64,000 nucleotides of DNA. It comes from Lysobacterales bacterium. Lineage in GTDB: Bacteria; Pseudomonadota; Gammaproteobacteria; Xanthomonadales; Xanthomonadaceae. The stretch is from assembly GCA_020442465.1 (NCBI GenBank), contig JAGRJY010000041.1, forward strand, positions 1-64,000, in the 5' to 3' direction. Under the pieces are notes generated by a model. The model was not told the origin of the DNA. It made no database searches and worked only from the letters and a program-made list of their open reading frames with translations. Below, piece after piece: positions 29,812 to 38,705 of this stretch (positions are counted from its first letter, which is position 1; every line of letters starts with the position of its first letter). The position numbers and the translations under genes were made by a program.

Positions 29812-29921
29812 TCGGGCCGACCGCAGGTCGGACTGAAAGCTCTTGAGCTGCTGCGCAAGGAAGTCGCCTTCGTGAGTGTCCACGAGCCAGCTCGAGTCGC
29901 CCACCGCTCAGGTGCACAGCC

Positions 29922-30917
29922 ATGAAGGGGTCGAAAGGGGCGCAGCCCCTCTCCCTCATCGCCGACATCGGCGGCACCAACGCCCGGTTCGCCCTCACCG
30001 ACCCCACCTCCGGGTCAGTGGAACTGCATGCGGTGCAGTCGCTGCCCGCGGCCGAGTTCGCCAGCCTGCAGCACGCGGCCGAGCACTACCTCGCCTCGGT
30101 GGACGTCAAGCCGGTCCGGGCGGCCATTGCAGTGGCCTCGCCGGTGGAGGGAGATGAAGTGCGGCTCACCAATCGCGCGTGGTCGTTCTCGCGCAGCGAG
30201 CTCCAGCGGGTGCTGGGGCTGGACGAACTGCGGGTACTGAATGACTTCGGCGCCGTGGCCTGGGCTGTGCCGTCGCTGACGACCGAGGACCGGGTCACCC
30301 TGCACGGCGATGCGCAGGCACCGCTGCGTGGTCCGGTCACCGTGATGGGCCCGGGCACCGGACTCGGCGTCGCGATGCTGGTCGGCGATGCGGCACGCGG
30401 GTGGCAGGTGGTCGAAACCGAAGGTGGGCATGTGAGTTTCGCGCCCTTGGGGGATGAGGAACTGTGTATCGAGCGCTGGATGAGCGCGCGCTTCGGCCGC
30501 TGCTCGAATGAGCGTTTGCTCTGCGGTGCCGGGCTTTCCCACATCGACGCTGCGCTGGGTGGCGAAGAAGCGGGACGGCCGACCGGTAAGCCGCACCCGC
30601 TGCGCGAGCCAGCCGCGATCGTCGAGGCGGCACTTGGAGGGCACGATCTGCGCGCGCGCCGGGTATTGGCGCGCTTCTGCGCCGTGCTCGGCAGCGTCGC
30701 CGGTGACGCTGCGCTGATTCACGGTGCGCGTACGGTGATGATCGCCGGCGGCATCGTGCCGCGCTTCATTCCTTTCCTGCGCAGCAGCGCATTCCGCGAA
30801 CGTTTCCTCGCCAAGGGCCGATTCGCTGCGCTGCTGGAATCGGTCAGCATTCACGTCATCACCCATCCCGGCCCGGGCCTGCTCGGTGCGGCGGTTTCGC
30901 TGCGCCAGGCCGGCTGA
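29922..30917 (+). CDS. glk: Glucokinase
   Basis: Phosphorylates free glucose to glucose-6-phosphate with ATP. The 331 residues match the proteobacterial Glk family: phosphate-1 motif LIADIGGTNARFAL, catalytic Asp in VLNDFGAVAW, MGPGTGLGVAML for the phosphate-2 loop and EGGHVSFAP. It would serve glucose released inside the cell from maltodextrins, since PTS glucose arrives already phosphorylated. It follows the repeat element by about 80 bases, so transcription from edd may pass through the element or a promoter may lie in it. The first seven residues are unlike Glk and the exact start is not certain. Confidence 0.95.
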   Translation: MKGSKGAQPLSLIADIGGTNARFALTDPTSGSVELHAVQSLPAAEFASLQHAAEHYLASVDVKPVRAAIAVASPVEGDEVRLTNRAWSFSRSELQRVLGLDELRVLNDFGAVAWAVPSLTTEDRVTLHGDAQAPLRGPVTVMGPGTGLGVAMLVGDAARGWQVVETEGGHVSFAPLGDEELCIERWMSARFGRCSNERLLCGAGLSHIDAALGGEEAGRPTGKPHPLREPAAIVEAALGGHDLRARRVLARFCAVLGSVAGDAALIHGARTVMIAGGIVPRFIPFLRSSAFRERFLAKGRFAALLESVSIHVITHPGPGLLGAAVSLRQAG

Positions 30918-30965
30918 CCCGTTTGCAAGCACATCTTTCCGGCTGCACAACCTGAGCGAGACGCC

Positions 30966-31619
30966 ATGAGCCACTGGACCATCGAGTCGAGAACCCGCGC
31001 CGCCGATGCGGTACTGACCGCAGCGCCGGTCGTGCCGGTGATCCAGATCGAGCGCCCTGAACAGGCGGTTCCGCTGGCGCGCTGCCTGGTCGACGCGGGT
31101 CTTTGTGTGCTGGAGATCACGCTGCGATCGGACGTCGCGCTCGAAGCCATGCAGGCGATCGCCGGGTCGGTGCCGGATGCCATCGTCGGTGCGGGCACGG
31201 TGCTCGGTGCGGAGGATCTGGCCGCCGTGGAACGCGCCGGTGCCAAGTTCGCGATTTCGCCCGGCGTGACCGAAGCACTGTACGACGCGGCCGACGAGGC
31301 GCGCATTCCGTTGATTCCTGCCGTCGCGACCGGCGGCGAGCTGATGCGCGGGCGCGAACGCGGCTATCGGCGTTTCAAGTTCTTCCCGGCCGAGGCGGCG
31401 GGCGGCATTGCCATGCTGAAGAGCTGGTCGGGGCCGTTCCGCGACGTGCGCTTTTGCCCCACCGGCGGGATCGATGCCGACAAGGCGCCGGGCTATCTGG
31501 CGCTGCCGAATGTGGTGACTGTGGGGGGCTCTTGGATGCTGCCTGCTGCGGCGTTGGCGGCGGGAGACTGGGACAGCATCGCGCGGCTGGCCTCAGCGGC
31601 CGCGCGGCTGGGCCGATAG
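30966..31619 (+). CDS. eda: KDPG / KHG aldolase
   Basis: Class I aldolase that splits KDPG into pyruvate and glyceraldehyde-3-phosphate, the last step of the Entner-Doudoroff branch. The 217 residues have the catalytic Glu in LEITLRS, the Schiff-base Lys in RFKFFPAE, and the phosphate-binding FCPTGGI and GGSW segments. It starts 48 bases after glk, and GAGCGAG precedes the ATG. With zwf, pgl, edd and glk it gives a complete glucose-to-triose route in one 6.5 kb stretch. Confidence 0.96.
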   Translation: MSHWTIESRTRAADAVLTAAPVVPVIQIERPEQAVPLARCLVDAGLCVLEITLRSDVALEAMQAIAGSVPDAIVGAGTVLGAEDLAAVERAGAKFAISPGVTEALYDAADEARIPLIPAVATGGELMRGRERGYRRFKFFPAEAAGGIAMLKSWSGPFRDVRFCPTGGIDADKAPGYLALPNVVTVGGSWMLPAAALAAGDWDSIARLASAAARLGR

Positions 31620-31673
31620 GTTGCGTCGCCGCACGACTGGGCGTGCGCTGAGGGGTTGCCATAGGAGCATGCG

Positions 31674-33368
31674 ATGCGCGTTGCAGTGATAGGTGCGTCG
31701 ATCTTCGTTGCCTTGTCGCTCGCCGGGTGCGGTCGCGGAACCAACCCGCCTGACGACGGCGCGGCCAGGTCTGCAGCAGTGCCGACCGCCCGCGACGGGC
31801 AGGCAACTTCGGGCCCGGACCAGGCCGCGCCCGCCTATGGCGAACCGCATCGGCCCCAGGTCCACTTCTCGCCGCCCGCCCACTGGATGAACGATCCGAA
31901 CGGGCTGGTTTACTTCGATGGCGAGTACCACCTGTTCTATCAGTACTATCCCGACGCGACCGTGTGGGGGCCGATGCATTGGGGCCACGCAGTCAGTCGC
32001 GATCTGGTGCACTGGCAGCATCTTCCGATCGCGCTCGCGCCCGATGAGAAGGGCTACATCTTCTCCGGCAGCGCGGTGATCGACTGGCACAACACCAGCG
32101 GTTTCAGCGACGGCACGACGCCACCGATGGTGGCGATGTTCACCTATCACGACGCCGAGCGCGGCAAGACGGGCAGCAACGACCACGAGAGCCAGGGCAT
32201 TGCCTACAGCAATGATCGCGGGCGTACCTGGACGAAGTTCGCGGGCAATCCGGCGTTGCCGAATCCCGGCGACCGCAAGGATTTCCGCGACCCCAAGGTG
32301 TTCTGGCATGCGCCGAGCCGGCGTTGGGTGGCAGCGGTGTCGGTGACCGACCACGTTCGCCTGTACGCCTCACCCGACCTCAAGTCCTGGCAGTTTCTCA
32401 GCGACTTCGGCGCGGGCATTGGCGCGCACGGCGGCGTCTGGGAGTGCCCGGATCTGTTTCCGATGCGCGTCGAGGGCAGCGACGAAGAGCGTTGGGTGCT
32501 GATCCTCAATCTCAACCCGGGCGGGCCGCAGGGCGGCTCGGGTACGCAGTACTTCGTCGGTGATTTCGACGGCACGCGGTTCGCGCTGGATGCGGCGTTT
32601 GCCGAAACACTGGAGTCACAACCAGCTGTTTGGCTGGACTGGGGGCGCGACAACTACGCCGGAGTCACTTGGTCGGACGTGCCCGGCGACGACGGACGCC
32701 GGCTGTTCCTCGGCTGGATGGGCAATTGGGACTACGCCCAGCAGGTGCCGACCACGCCCTGGCGCAGCGCGATGACCCTGCCGCGCGCGTTGAGCCTGCA
32801 TCGCGACCCGGCTGGCCTGCGCCTGCATGCCGGGCCGGTGGGTGAACTGGAGGCATTGCGGGTTGAGCCAATCCGCTTCGATCGCCGGCCGGTGCACGAC
32901 CCGCTGCTCATCGCCGAGGATGCCGCAGGACTGCTGCCGCGCGAAGTCGTGCTCGAGGTCTCCCTGCAGGGCGAGGGCGATGTGGGCATCGAGCTGGACA
33001 ACGATCTTGGCCAGTCCTATCGAATCGGCTTCGATCGCACGAGTGCAACCTTCTTCAGCGACCGGCAGCGCGCGGGCAGCCACGCGTTCTCACCCGCGTT
33101 CGCGGATCGCGTGCACCGTGCTCCGCGGGCAAGCAACGACCCCGTGTTGCGCATGCGCCTGCTGTTCGACACGGCGTCGGTGGAACTGTTCGCCGACGAC
33201 GGCAGCGTGGCGATGACCGAGACGTTCTTCCCCGATCGCCCGTTTCGGCGCATGCGTCTGTTCACGCAAGGCGATCCGGTTGAACTCCTGCGCGGTGAGA
33301 GCTGGCGATGGCGCTCGATCTGGTCCGGCGTTGGCAGCACCGCGGAGCCCGCGCATCCGCCGGAATAG
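31674..33368 (+). CDS. GH32 fructan hydrolase lipoprotein (levanase/inulinase/invertase type)
   Basis: A 564-residue lipoprotein that would release fructose from fructans or sucrose at the cell envelope. The lipobox LAGC places the lipidated Cys at residue 19. A 40-residue low-complexity linker follows. The five-blade propeller has the nucleophile Asp74 in WMNDPNG, the transition-state Asp206 in FRDPKV and the acid/base Glu257 in WECPD. The C-terminal beta sandwich of GH32 enzymes follows, with VELFADDGSVAMTE. AGGAG lies six bases before the ATG. No fructose transporter or fructokinase is next to it, so its product is handled elsewhere. Exo- versus endo-action cannot be read here. Confidence 0.93.
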   Translation: MRVAVIGASIFVALSLAGCGRGTNPPDDGAARSAAVPTARDGQATSGPDQAAPAYGEPHRPQVHFSPPAHWMNDPNGLVYFDGEYHLFYQYYPDATVWGPMHWGHAVSRDLVHWQHLPIALAPDEKGYIFSGSAVIDWHNTSGFSDGTTPPMVAMFTYHDAERGKTGSNDHESQGIAYSNDRGRTWTKFAGNPALPNPGDRKDFRDPKVFWHAPSRRWVAAVSVTDHVRLYASPDLKSWQFLSDFGAGIGAHGGVWECPDLFPMRVEGSDEERWVLILNLNPGGPQGGSGTQYFVGDFDGTRFALDAAFAETLESQPAVWLDWGRDNYAGVTWSDVPGDDGRRLFLGWMGNWDYAQQVPTTPWRSAMTLPRALSLHRDPAGLRLHAGPVGELEALRVEPIRFDRRPVHDPLLIAEDAAGLLPREVVLEVSLQGEGDVGIELDNDLGQSYRIGFDRTSATFFSDRQRAGSHAFSPAFADRVHRAPRASNDPVLRMRLLFDTASVELFADDGSVAMTETFFPDRPFRRMRLFTQGDPVELLRGESWRWRSIWSGVGSTAEPAHPPE

Positions 33369-33370
33369 AT

Positions 33371-33385
33371 CGCCCGACTCGGGCG
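33371..33385. terminator. Short hairpin between convergent genes, possible weak terminator
   Basis: CGCCCG and CGGGCG pair around ACT in the 24 bases between the GH32 gene and its convergent neighbour. There is no T tract on either side. Confidence 0.3.
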
Positions 33386-33392
33386 TTCGGAC

Positions 33393-34061
33393 TCACCGAT
33401 CGGCCAGCGCCCGGAGCGCGTCGTGCCGGTGCACGAATCGCCCCGGCTCGGCGGCACCAACGAGTGCGTCCATCGCGGCCGCCACGGTGGCGGCGGGAAT
33501 CGATCGGTAGCGACGCAGCGGTCCGGGCATCAGCAGGTCGGTGAGGGGGGCGACGCGTTGCGCCAGCGACTCGCCGGTGCGTCGCTCGTCGCGCGGGCCG
33601 AGCAGCAGCCCCGGCTGGATGAGGTCGAGGCGTGCGAATCCCAGCGCTGCCAGGTCGCGTTCAGTGTCGCCCTTGACGCGCAGGTAGAAGCTGGTGGATC
33701 GGGCTGAGGCACCGACCGACGAGACCACGATCGCCTGCCTGACGCCGGCCGTGCGCGCTGAGCCGGCCAGCGCCATCACCAGGTCGTGGTCGACCGCCGC
33801 GAACGCCGCGCGCGACCCGGCGCGACGCAGCGTGGTGCCGAGGCAGCACAGGAACACGTCGGGACGACCCTCCGGCATCGGATTCCATTCCGCATGGCCC
33901 AGCCCGTCCAGGCCGGACTGGCGCAGGCGCGGATGATCGACATGCACGGCGCGGCGACCGAGCGCGAGGACATGCAGATCGTCGCGCTGGGCCCGGTCCA
34001 GCAGTCGGTCGAGCAGCAGACCACCGACCAGGCCGGTGGCGCCGGCGAGCAGGATGCGCAT
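33393..34061 (-). CDS. NAD(P)-binding Rossmann-fold protein (atypical SDR / NmrA-like)
   Basis: A 222-residue soluble protein that begins MRILLAGATGLVGG, the GxxGxxG nucleotide motif of atypical short-chain dehydrogenases. A VVSSVGA strand and YLRVKGDTE follow, where Tyr and Lys stand in the SDR YxxxK arrangement, and then a GLLLGPRDE segment. Such proteins, including HTATIP2-like and YbjT-like members, are often redox sensors or epimerase-like; the substrate is unknown. The start at 34061 is used because the nucleotide motif needs this N-terminus. The frame is open for 120 more codons of shadow-like sequence. Confidence 0.78.
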   Translation of the reverse strand: MRILLAGATGLVGGLLLDRLLDRAQRDDLHVLALGRRAVHVDHPRLRQSGLDGLGHAEWNPMPEGRPDVFLCCLGTTLRRAGSRAAFAAVDHDLVMALAGSARTAGVRQAIVVSSVGASARSTSFYLRVKGDTERDLAALGFARLDLIQPGLLLGPRDERRTGESLAQRVAPLTDLLMPGPLRRYRSIPAATVAAAMDALVGAAEPGRFVHRHDALRALADR

Positions 34062-34227
34062 CACTCCGCGGCGCTCGCAACGCGCGCGGCGCGCGGGCAG
34101 GGTGGTGCCAGGCGCAGCGCACCCGCACACGTCGGCGGATTCCGTTCCCCCGGCGCGAACTCGAGATCCGGAGCGGCGAGTGTTTCGACGCCGTATCGGT
34201 AGCACATGCTTCCGCGCCCGGCTGCGT

Positions 34228-36021
34228 TCAACGCATGGCCGCGGCGAAGGCTCCGGCCGCTTCGCCGAGCAGCAAGTGGAACACGCCTTGGCCGACGTCG
34301 AGTGTGGCATCCGCACCGGCTGCGTGCAGGTCCTGCGGTCGCACCTTGGCCGCATCGCGCACCTGCACGCGCAGACGGGTGTGCGCGACGTGGGCGAGAT
34401 CCTCGAGGTTGTCCCGGCCACCCAGTGCAGCGAGCAGTGCCGGCGCAGCTTCCTTCACCCACGCCTCGGTGGCGGCGGAATTTGGCGCCGATGCCATGGA
34501 CGCGGACGAGGTGGCTGCAGCGGTCGCCATCACCTGCACCGGGCCGGTCGATGCGGGAACAGTTGCCGCATCGCCTCCCTTGCGGAGTACCTGTTCCATG
34601 TCGGTCTTGAGGTTTTCCGATGCCGGGCCGAACACCGCCTGCACGGCCTTGCCGACGCTCATGACGCCGGCCGCGCCGAGCTGCTGCAGACGAAAGCGGT
34701 CGACCTTCTGTTCGTCGTGCACCGCGACCCGCAGGCGGGTGATGCAGGCATCGAGGCTGTCGATATTGGCGGCGCCGCCGAACGCGGCGATCAGGTCGCG
34801 TGCCTTCGACGAGGTGCCGCCGGCGTCCACGGTCTCGGCTTCGACGGTGTCTTCGCGTCCGGGTGTGCGGGCATTGAAGAAGCTGATGTAGGCGCGGAAC
34901 ACGGTGTAGTAGATCGCGGCATAGATCGGGCCGAGCACGAACACGTACCAGGCGTTGTGCGCGTTCTTGCCGACCAGGTTGAACACCACGAAGTCGATGC
35001 CACCCTGCGAGAAGGTGAACCCCATGTGCATGTCGAGTGAATTGGCGACGAATTGCGCCGACGCCGCGAGCAGGGCGTGGATCACGTACAGCGCCGGCGC
35101 CACGAACAGGAAGGCGAACTCGATCGGTTCGGTGATGCCGGTGAGGAACGACGTCAGCGCAGCCGAAATCATCATGCCGCCGATCGCCAGTCGCCGCTCC
35201 GGTCGCGCCGCGTGCCAGATCGCGATGGCGGCGGCCGGCAGCCCGAACATCTTGAACAGGAAGGCGCCGGCCAGAACGCCCGCGGTCGGATCGCCGGCAA
35301 AGAACCGGTTGATGTCACCGCTGACCACCTTGCCGGTGCTCGGGTCGGTGAACTGCCCCATCTCGAAGAAGAACGGCACGTTCCAGATGTGGTGCAGGCC
35401 GAACGGAATCAGCATGCGCTCGACGAATCCGTACACCGTGGCGGCGGTGCGCGGGTCTTCTTGCGCAGCCCAGTCGGAAAACACCTTGATGCCGCTGCCG
35501 ATGGGTGGCCAGACGAAAGACAGCAGGATGCCGAGCCCGATCGCAGCCAGCGCGGTCACGATCGGCACGAAGCGCTTGCCGGCAAAGAACGCCAGGTAGT
35601 CGGGCAGGCTGATGCGGTAGTAGCGGTTGAACAGCCACGCCGCGAGCCCGCCGGCGAGAATGCCGCCGAAGACGCCGGTCTGCATCGAGGGGATGCCCAT
35701 GATCAGGTCGGGCTCGATGTGGCTGATCTTTGCCATGACGCCGAGTGTCGCCGTCATCACCAGGTAGCCGATGGTGGCAGCGATCGCGGAGACGCCGTCG
35801 TTCTCGGTAAACCCGAGGGCGACGCCGATGGCGAAGATCAGCGGCAGGTTGCCGAAGATCACGTCGCCGGCCATCTTCATCATCTGCGAGAGGTCGGCCG
35901 GAATCCACGAGAACCCGGCAGCGCCGATGCCCAGCAGCAGGCCGGCCACCGGCAGGACGGCGACCGGCAGCATCAGCGACTTGCCGATCTTCTGCAGGGT
36001 GGTGAATGCGCGCTTGATCAT
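34228..36021 (-). CDS. ptsG: Glucose-specific PTS enzyme IICB with a second, Cys-less IIB domain
   Basis: Inner-membrane transporter that takes up glucose and phosphorylates it. The IIC part (residues 1-385) closely follows E. coli PtsG, with [23 protein letters not shown] and the GITEPIEF motif. The linker RTPGRED leads to a IIB domain with phospho-Cys426 in DACITRLRV. After an Ala/Thr/Ser linker a second IIB-like domain (about 520-597) keeps GG.DN and TRLRV, but the Cys is lost ([12 protein letters not shown]). The length of 597 exceeds the usual 480 by that domain. GAGG is six bases before the ATG. It lies 36 bases after the IIA-HPr-EI gene. Confidence 0.93.
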   Translation of the reverse strand: MIKRAFTTLQKIGKSLMLPVAVLPVAGLLLGIGAAGFSWIPADLSQMMKMAGDVIFGNLPLIFAIGVALGFTENDGVSAIAATIGYLVMTATLGVMAKISHIEPDLIMGIPSMQTGVFGGILAGGLAAWLFNRYYRISLPDYLAFFAGKRFVPIVTALAAIGLGILLSFVWPPIGSGIKVFSDWAAQEDPRTAATVYGFVERMLIPFGLHHIWNVPFFFEMGQFTDPSTGKVVSGDINRFFAGDPTAGVLAGAFLFKMFGLPAAAIAIWHAARPERRLAIGGMMISAALTSFLTGITEPIEFAFLFVAPALYVIHALLAASAQFVANSLDMHMGFTFSQGGIDFVVFNLVGKNAHNAWYVFVLGPIYAAIYYTVFRAYISFFNARTPGREDTVEAETVDAGGTSSKARDLIAAFGGAANIDSLDACITRLRVAVHDEQKVDRFRLQQLGAAGVMSVGKAVQAVFGPASENLKTDMEQVLRKGGDAATVPASTGPVQVMATAAATSSASMASAPNSAATEAWVKEAAPALLAALGGRDNLEDLAHVAHTRLRVQVRDAAKVRPQDLHAAGADATLDVGQGVFHLLLGEAAGAFAAAMR

Positions 36022-36057
36022 GGGCGACCTCGGTGCAGAGCCAGCGGCGGACGCCGT

Positions 36058-38577
36058 TCAGGCAGACAGGAAAGCGCGCAGACGCGCACGTACGGACGCC
36101 GCATCGTCGAGCAGCAGCAGCTCGCGCGCCAGACCGCGGCAGGTGTTGGAGTCGAGTCGCGCCAGCGCGGCCTTGATCGTGGCGATGGCCGGCGGCACCA
36201 CTGACAGTTCGCGCACGCCCAGGCCGATCAGCGCTGGCGTGGCCAGCGGGTCGGAGGCCATGCCGCCGCATACGCCGACCCAGCGTTCGTGGCGATCGGC
36301 TGCCTCACAAGTGGTGGCGATGAGACGCAGCACCGCCGGGTGCAAGGCATCCGCCTGTTTGGCCAGCGCGGGATGGCCACGATCCATGGCCAGGGTGTAC
36401 TGGGTCAGGTCATTGCTGCCGATCGAGAAGAAGTCGACTTCGCGGGCGAACTGCTCGGCCATCAGCGCTGCGGAGGGCACTTCGATCATGATGCCCAGCG
36501 GCGGTACGGCCACGCCGAGCTGGTTCGCTTCGTCGGCGAGTACCCGTCGTGCCTCGCGCAGCTCCTCGAGCAGGCCGACCATCGGCAGCATGATGTGCAC
36601 GCGGGCCCGGCCCGCGGTGCGCAGGATCGCCCGTAGCTGAACACGGAACAGTTCGGGATGGGCGAAGCTGACGCGTACGCCGCGCACGCCAAGAAAAGGG
36701 TTGTCTTCACGCGCCATCGGCAGATAGGCCAAGGGTTTGTCGCCGCCGGCATCGAGGGTGCGGATCACCAGCGGTCGGTCGCTGCCCAGCTGGTCGGCGA
36801 GACTGCCGTAGCAGGCGGCCTGTTCGTCCTCGTCCGGTGCCTGCGCACGGTCGTCGAACAGGAACTCGGTGCGCAGCAGCCCCACACCCTCGGCACCGGC
36901 AGCGACGGCTGCCTCGGTGTCGCGCAAATTCGCGACGTTGGCGACCACCTCAACGCGAACGCCATCCCGGGTGCGCCCTTCGCGCTGGGCAAAGGTCTGC
37001 TCCAGCGATCGCTGTCGCGCGTGCGCGTCGATGCGTCGGCGCGCGGTTTCGATGGCCTCGGCGTCCGGCTGCGGCTGCAGCCAGCCCTGATCGCCGTCGA
37101 GCAGCACATGGGTGCCTTCGCTGATCCGCAACGCGGCCGCATCGATGCCGCACACCGCCGGAATGCCCAGCGTGCGCGCCAGGATGGCGACATGGCCGGC
37201 TGCGCCGCCGGTGACACAGGCGATGCCGGCGATGTCCTCCGGATCGAACGCCGCCACGTCCGAGGGCGTCAGCTCCTCGGCGATGAGCAGGGTGCCGGCG
37301 TGCAGCTGCGGCTGCCGGCTGCGGCCGCCGAGCAGGCGCGCCACGCGCAGGCCGAGGTCGCGAAGGTCGATCGCGCGTTCCTGCATCAGCGCGCTCTCGA
37401 GTCGACGCAAGGAAGCCGCCGCCGCATCGGTCGCCACCAGCCAGCCGTGGCCAGCGCTGCGCCCCGAGGCGATCGCCGCATGCGCGGCGGATAGCAGTTC
37501 GGGGTCGTCGAGCATCCTGGCCTGGGCGGCGAGAATCTGCCCGCGCGAGTCGTGGGCATGGGCGGTGGCCAGGGCGACCAGCTCGCCGCGCGCGCTGTGC
37601 AGGGCGTGCTCGAGGCGCAGTCGCTCGACCGCCGCGTCGACGGGTACATCGGACTCGGGCAGCTCGACACTGACGCGCCAGTGGACCACATTGCCGATGG
37701 CCAGACCCGGTGCTGCCGGCACGCCGGACAAGGCTCCGGTGGGCACATCGACCGCTGCCGTGGCGGGCGTCGGATGCAGAGCGTGCGCGGCTTCGACATC
37801 CTCGCCGCAGCCGCTGCGGAGCAGCGCGTCCAGCGTGTCGACCGCCTCGCGCGCATCCACGCCGCGCGCTTCGACGAGCACCTCGCTGCCCTGCTGCAGG
37901 TCAAGGCCCATCAGCGCGACCACCGATTTCGCGCTGGCCCGGCGCTCGCCGCAGACGAGTTCGATCTCGGCGCGATAGCGGCGCGCCTTGTCGGCCAGGG
38001 CCGCGGCGGGACGCGCGTGCAGCCCGGACGGATTGGGGATCACCAGCAGTCCTGAACGACAGGTTTCGCCGGAAGTCGCAGACGAAGGCGCGTCGTCGGA
38101 TGCGAACCGGACCAGGCCGAGGCTGGAGCGCCCGGCTTCGAGGAGATGCTCGGTGCGCAGCGTGTCGATCGCGCGCACGGCATCGACATTGGTGACCAGG
38201 ACCGGTGTCAGCAGGCTGCGCGCCGAGCGGGCCACGGCATCCAGGTCGAAGCGCAGCAGGGGGTGGCCTGCATCGACCCTCTGTCCGACACGGACGAGAA
38301 ACTCGAAACCGGCGCCGCCCAGCGTCACCGTGTCGACGCCGACATGGATCAGCAGGTCGAGCCCGTGTTCGCTGCGCAGCAGCACCGCATGGCCAGCGCG
38401 GTGCAGGTGCACAACCTCGGCGGCGCAGGGCGCGAGCACGGTGTCGGAGGTGGGATCAATGGCCCAGCCCTGGCCGGCCATGCCTTGGGCGAAGATCGGG
38501 TCCGGTACGTCGGCCAACGCGCGCCGCAGCCCGGACAAGGGCGCCAGCAGGGTGATCTCCCGGGCGTTGGACGGCAT
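36058..38577 (-). CDS. PTS IIA(Glc)-HPr-enzyme I fusion protein
   Basis: An 839-residue cytoplasmic phosphorelay that carries phosphate from phosphoenolpyruvate to PtsG. Domain order: IIA-Glc (residues 1-150, active His78 in LLIHVGVDTV), HPr (about 175-260, His187 in NPSGLHARPAA) and enzyme I (about 283-839, phospho-His462 in TGGAAGHVAILA, Cys770 in GVCGGMASDP). All three phosphorylation sites are intact. In Pseudomonas the same order serves N-acetylglucosamine (NagF), but here the partner resembles glucose PtsG. With ptsG it forms a complete two-gene system that needs no other PTS parts. GGGGAG lies seven bases before the ATG. HPr Ser46-type regulation cannot be judged. Confidence 0.94.
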   Translation of the reverse strand: MPSNAREITLLAPLSGLRRALADVPDPIFAQGMAGQGWAIDPTSDTVLAPCAAEVVHLHRAGHAVLLRSEHGLDLLIHVGVDTVTLGGAGFEFLVRVGQRVDAGHPLLRFDLDAVARSARSLLTPVLVTNVDAVRAIDTLRTEHLLEAGRSSLGLVRFASDDAPSSATSGETCRSGLLVIPNPSGLHARPAAALADKARRYRAEIELVCGERRASAKSVVALMGLDLQQGSEVLVEARGVDAREAVDTLDALLRSGCGEDVEAAHALHPTPATAAVDVPTGALSGVPAAPGLAIGNVVHWRVSVELPESDVPVDAAVERLRLEHALHSARGELVALATAHAHDSRGQILAAQARMLDDPELLSAAHAAIASGRSAGHGWLVATDAAAASLRRLESALMQERAIDLRDLGLRVARLLGGRSRQPQLHAGTLLIAEELTPSDVAAFDPEDIAGIACVTGGAAGHVAILARTLGIPAVCGIDAAALRISEGTHVLLDGDQGWLQPQPDAEAIETARRRIDAHARQRSLEQTFAQREGRTRDGVRVEVVANVANLRDTEAAVAAGAEGVGLLRTEFLFDDRAQAPDEDEQAACYGSLADQLGSDRPLVIRTLDAGGDKPLAYLPMAREDNPFLGVRGVRVSFAHPELFRVQLRAILRTAGRARVHIMLPMVGLLEELREARRVLADEANQLGVAVPPLGIMIEVPSAALMAEQFAREVDFFSIGSNDLTQYTLAMDRGHPALAKQADALHPAVLRLIATTCEAADRHERWVGVCGGMASDPLATPALIGLGVRELSVVPPAIATIKAALARLDSNTCRGLARELLLLDDAASVRARLRAFLSA

Positions 38578-38705
38578 CCGCGGCTCCCCTTCTCACATGC
38601 ACCGTGGCACGTGCGCCGAGCGCGCCATGCCGACTGAGCTTTGCCCAAGGAGCATACCCCGGGCCGCAGCCGATCGGGTTGCCGCGACGGGCCGGTTTTC
38701 GCCGC

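Larger units (their letters stand above)
29288..29838. repeat. 0.55 kb non-coding repeat element with long terminal inverted repeats
   Basis: The left arm (about 29288-29372) and the reverse complement of the right arm (about 29762-29838) share TTTCAGTCCGACCTGCGGTC and the bases that follow up to CCCGAG, 28 identical bases. Both continue with similar but not identical sequence through a hairpin to an AGGC.CCCC edge. The centre (about 390 bases) is GC-rich and has open frames on both strands with no protein features. The element fills nearly the whole 813-base gap between edd and glk. It resembles the dispersed palindromic repeats of Xanthomonadales genomes, which are often mis-annotated as short genes. 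No transposase and no clear target duplication are visible. Confidence 0.8.

Noticed and set aside
29316..29858. Short open frames on both strands inside the inverted-repeat element
   Set aside because: They follow the palindromic DNA, differ between frames, lack ribosome binding sites and have composition like known spurious repeat-derived genes.
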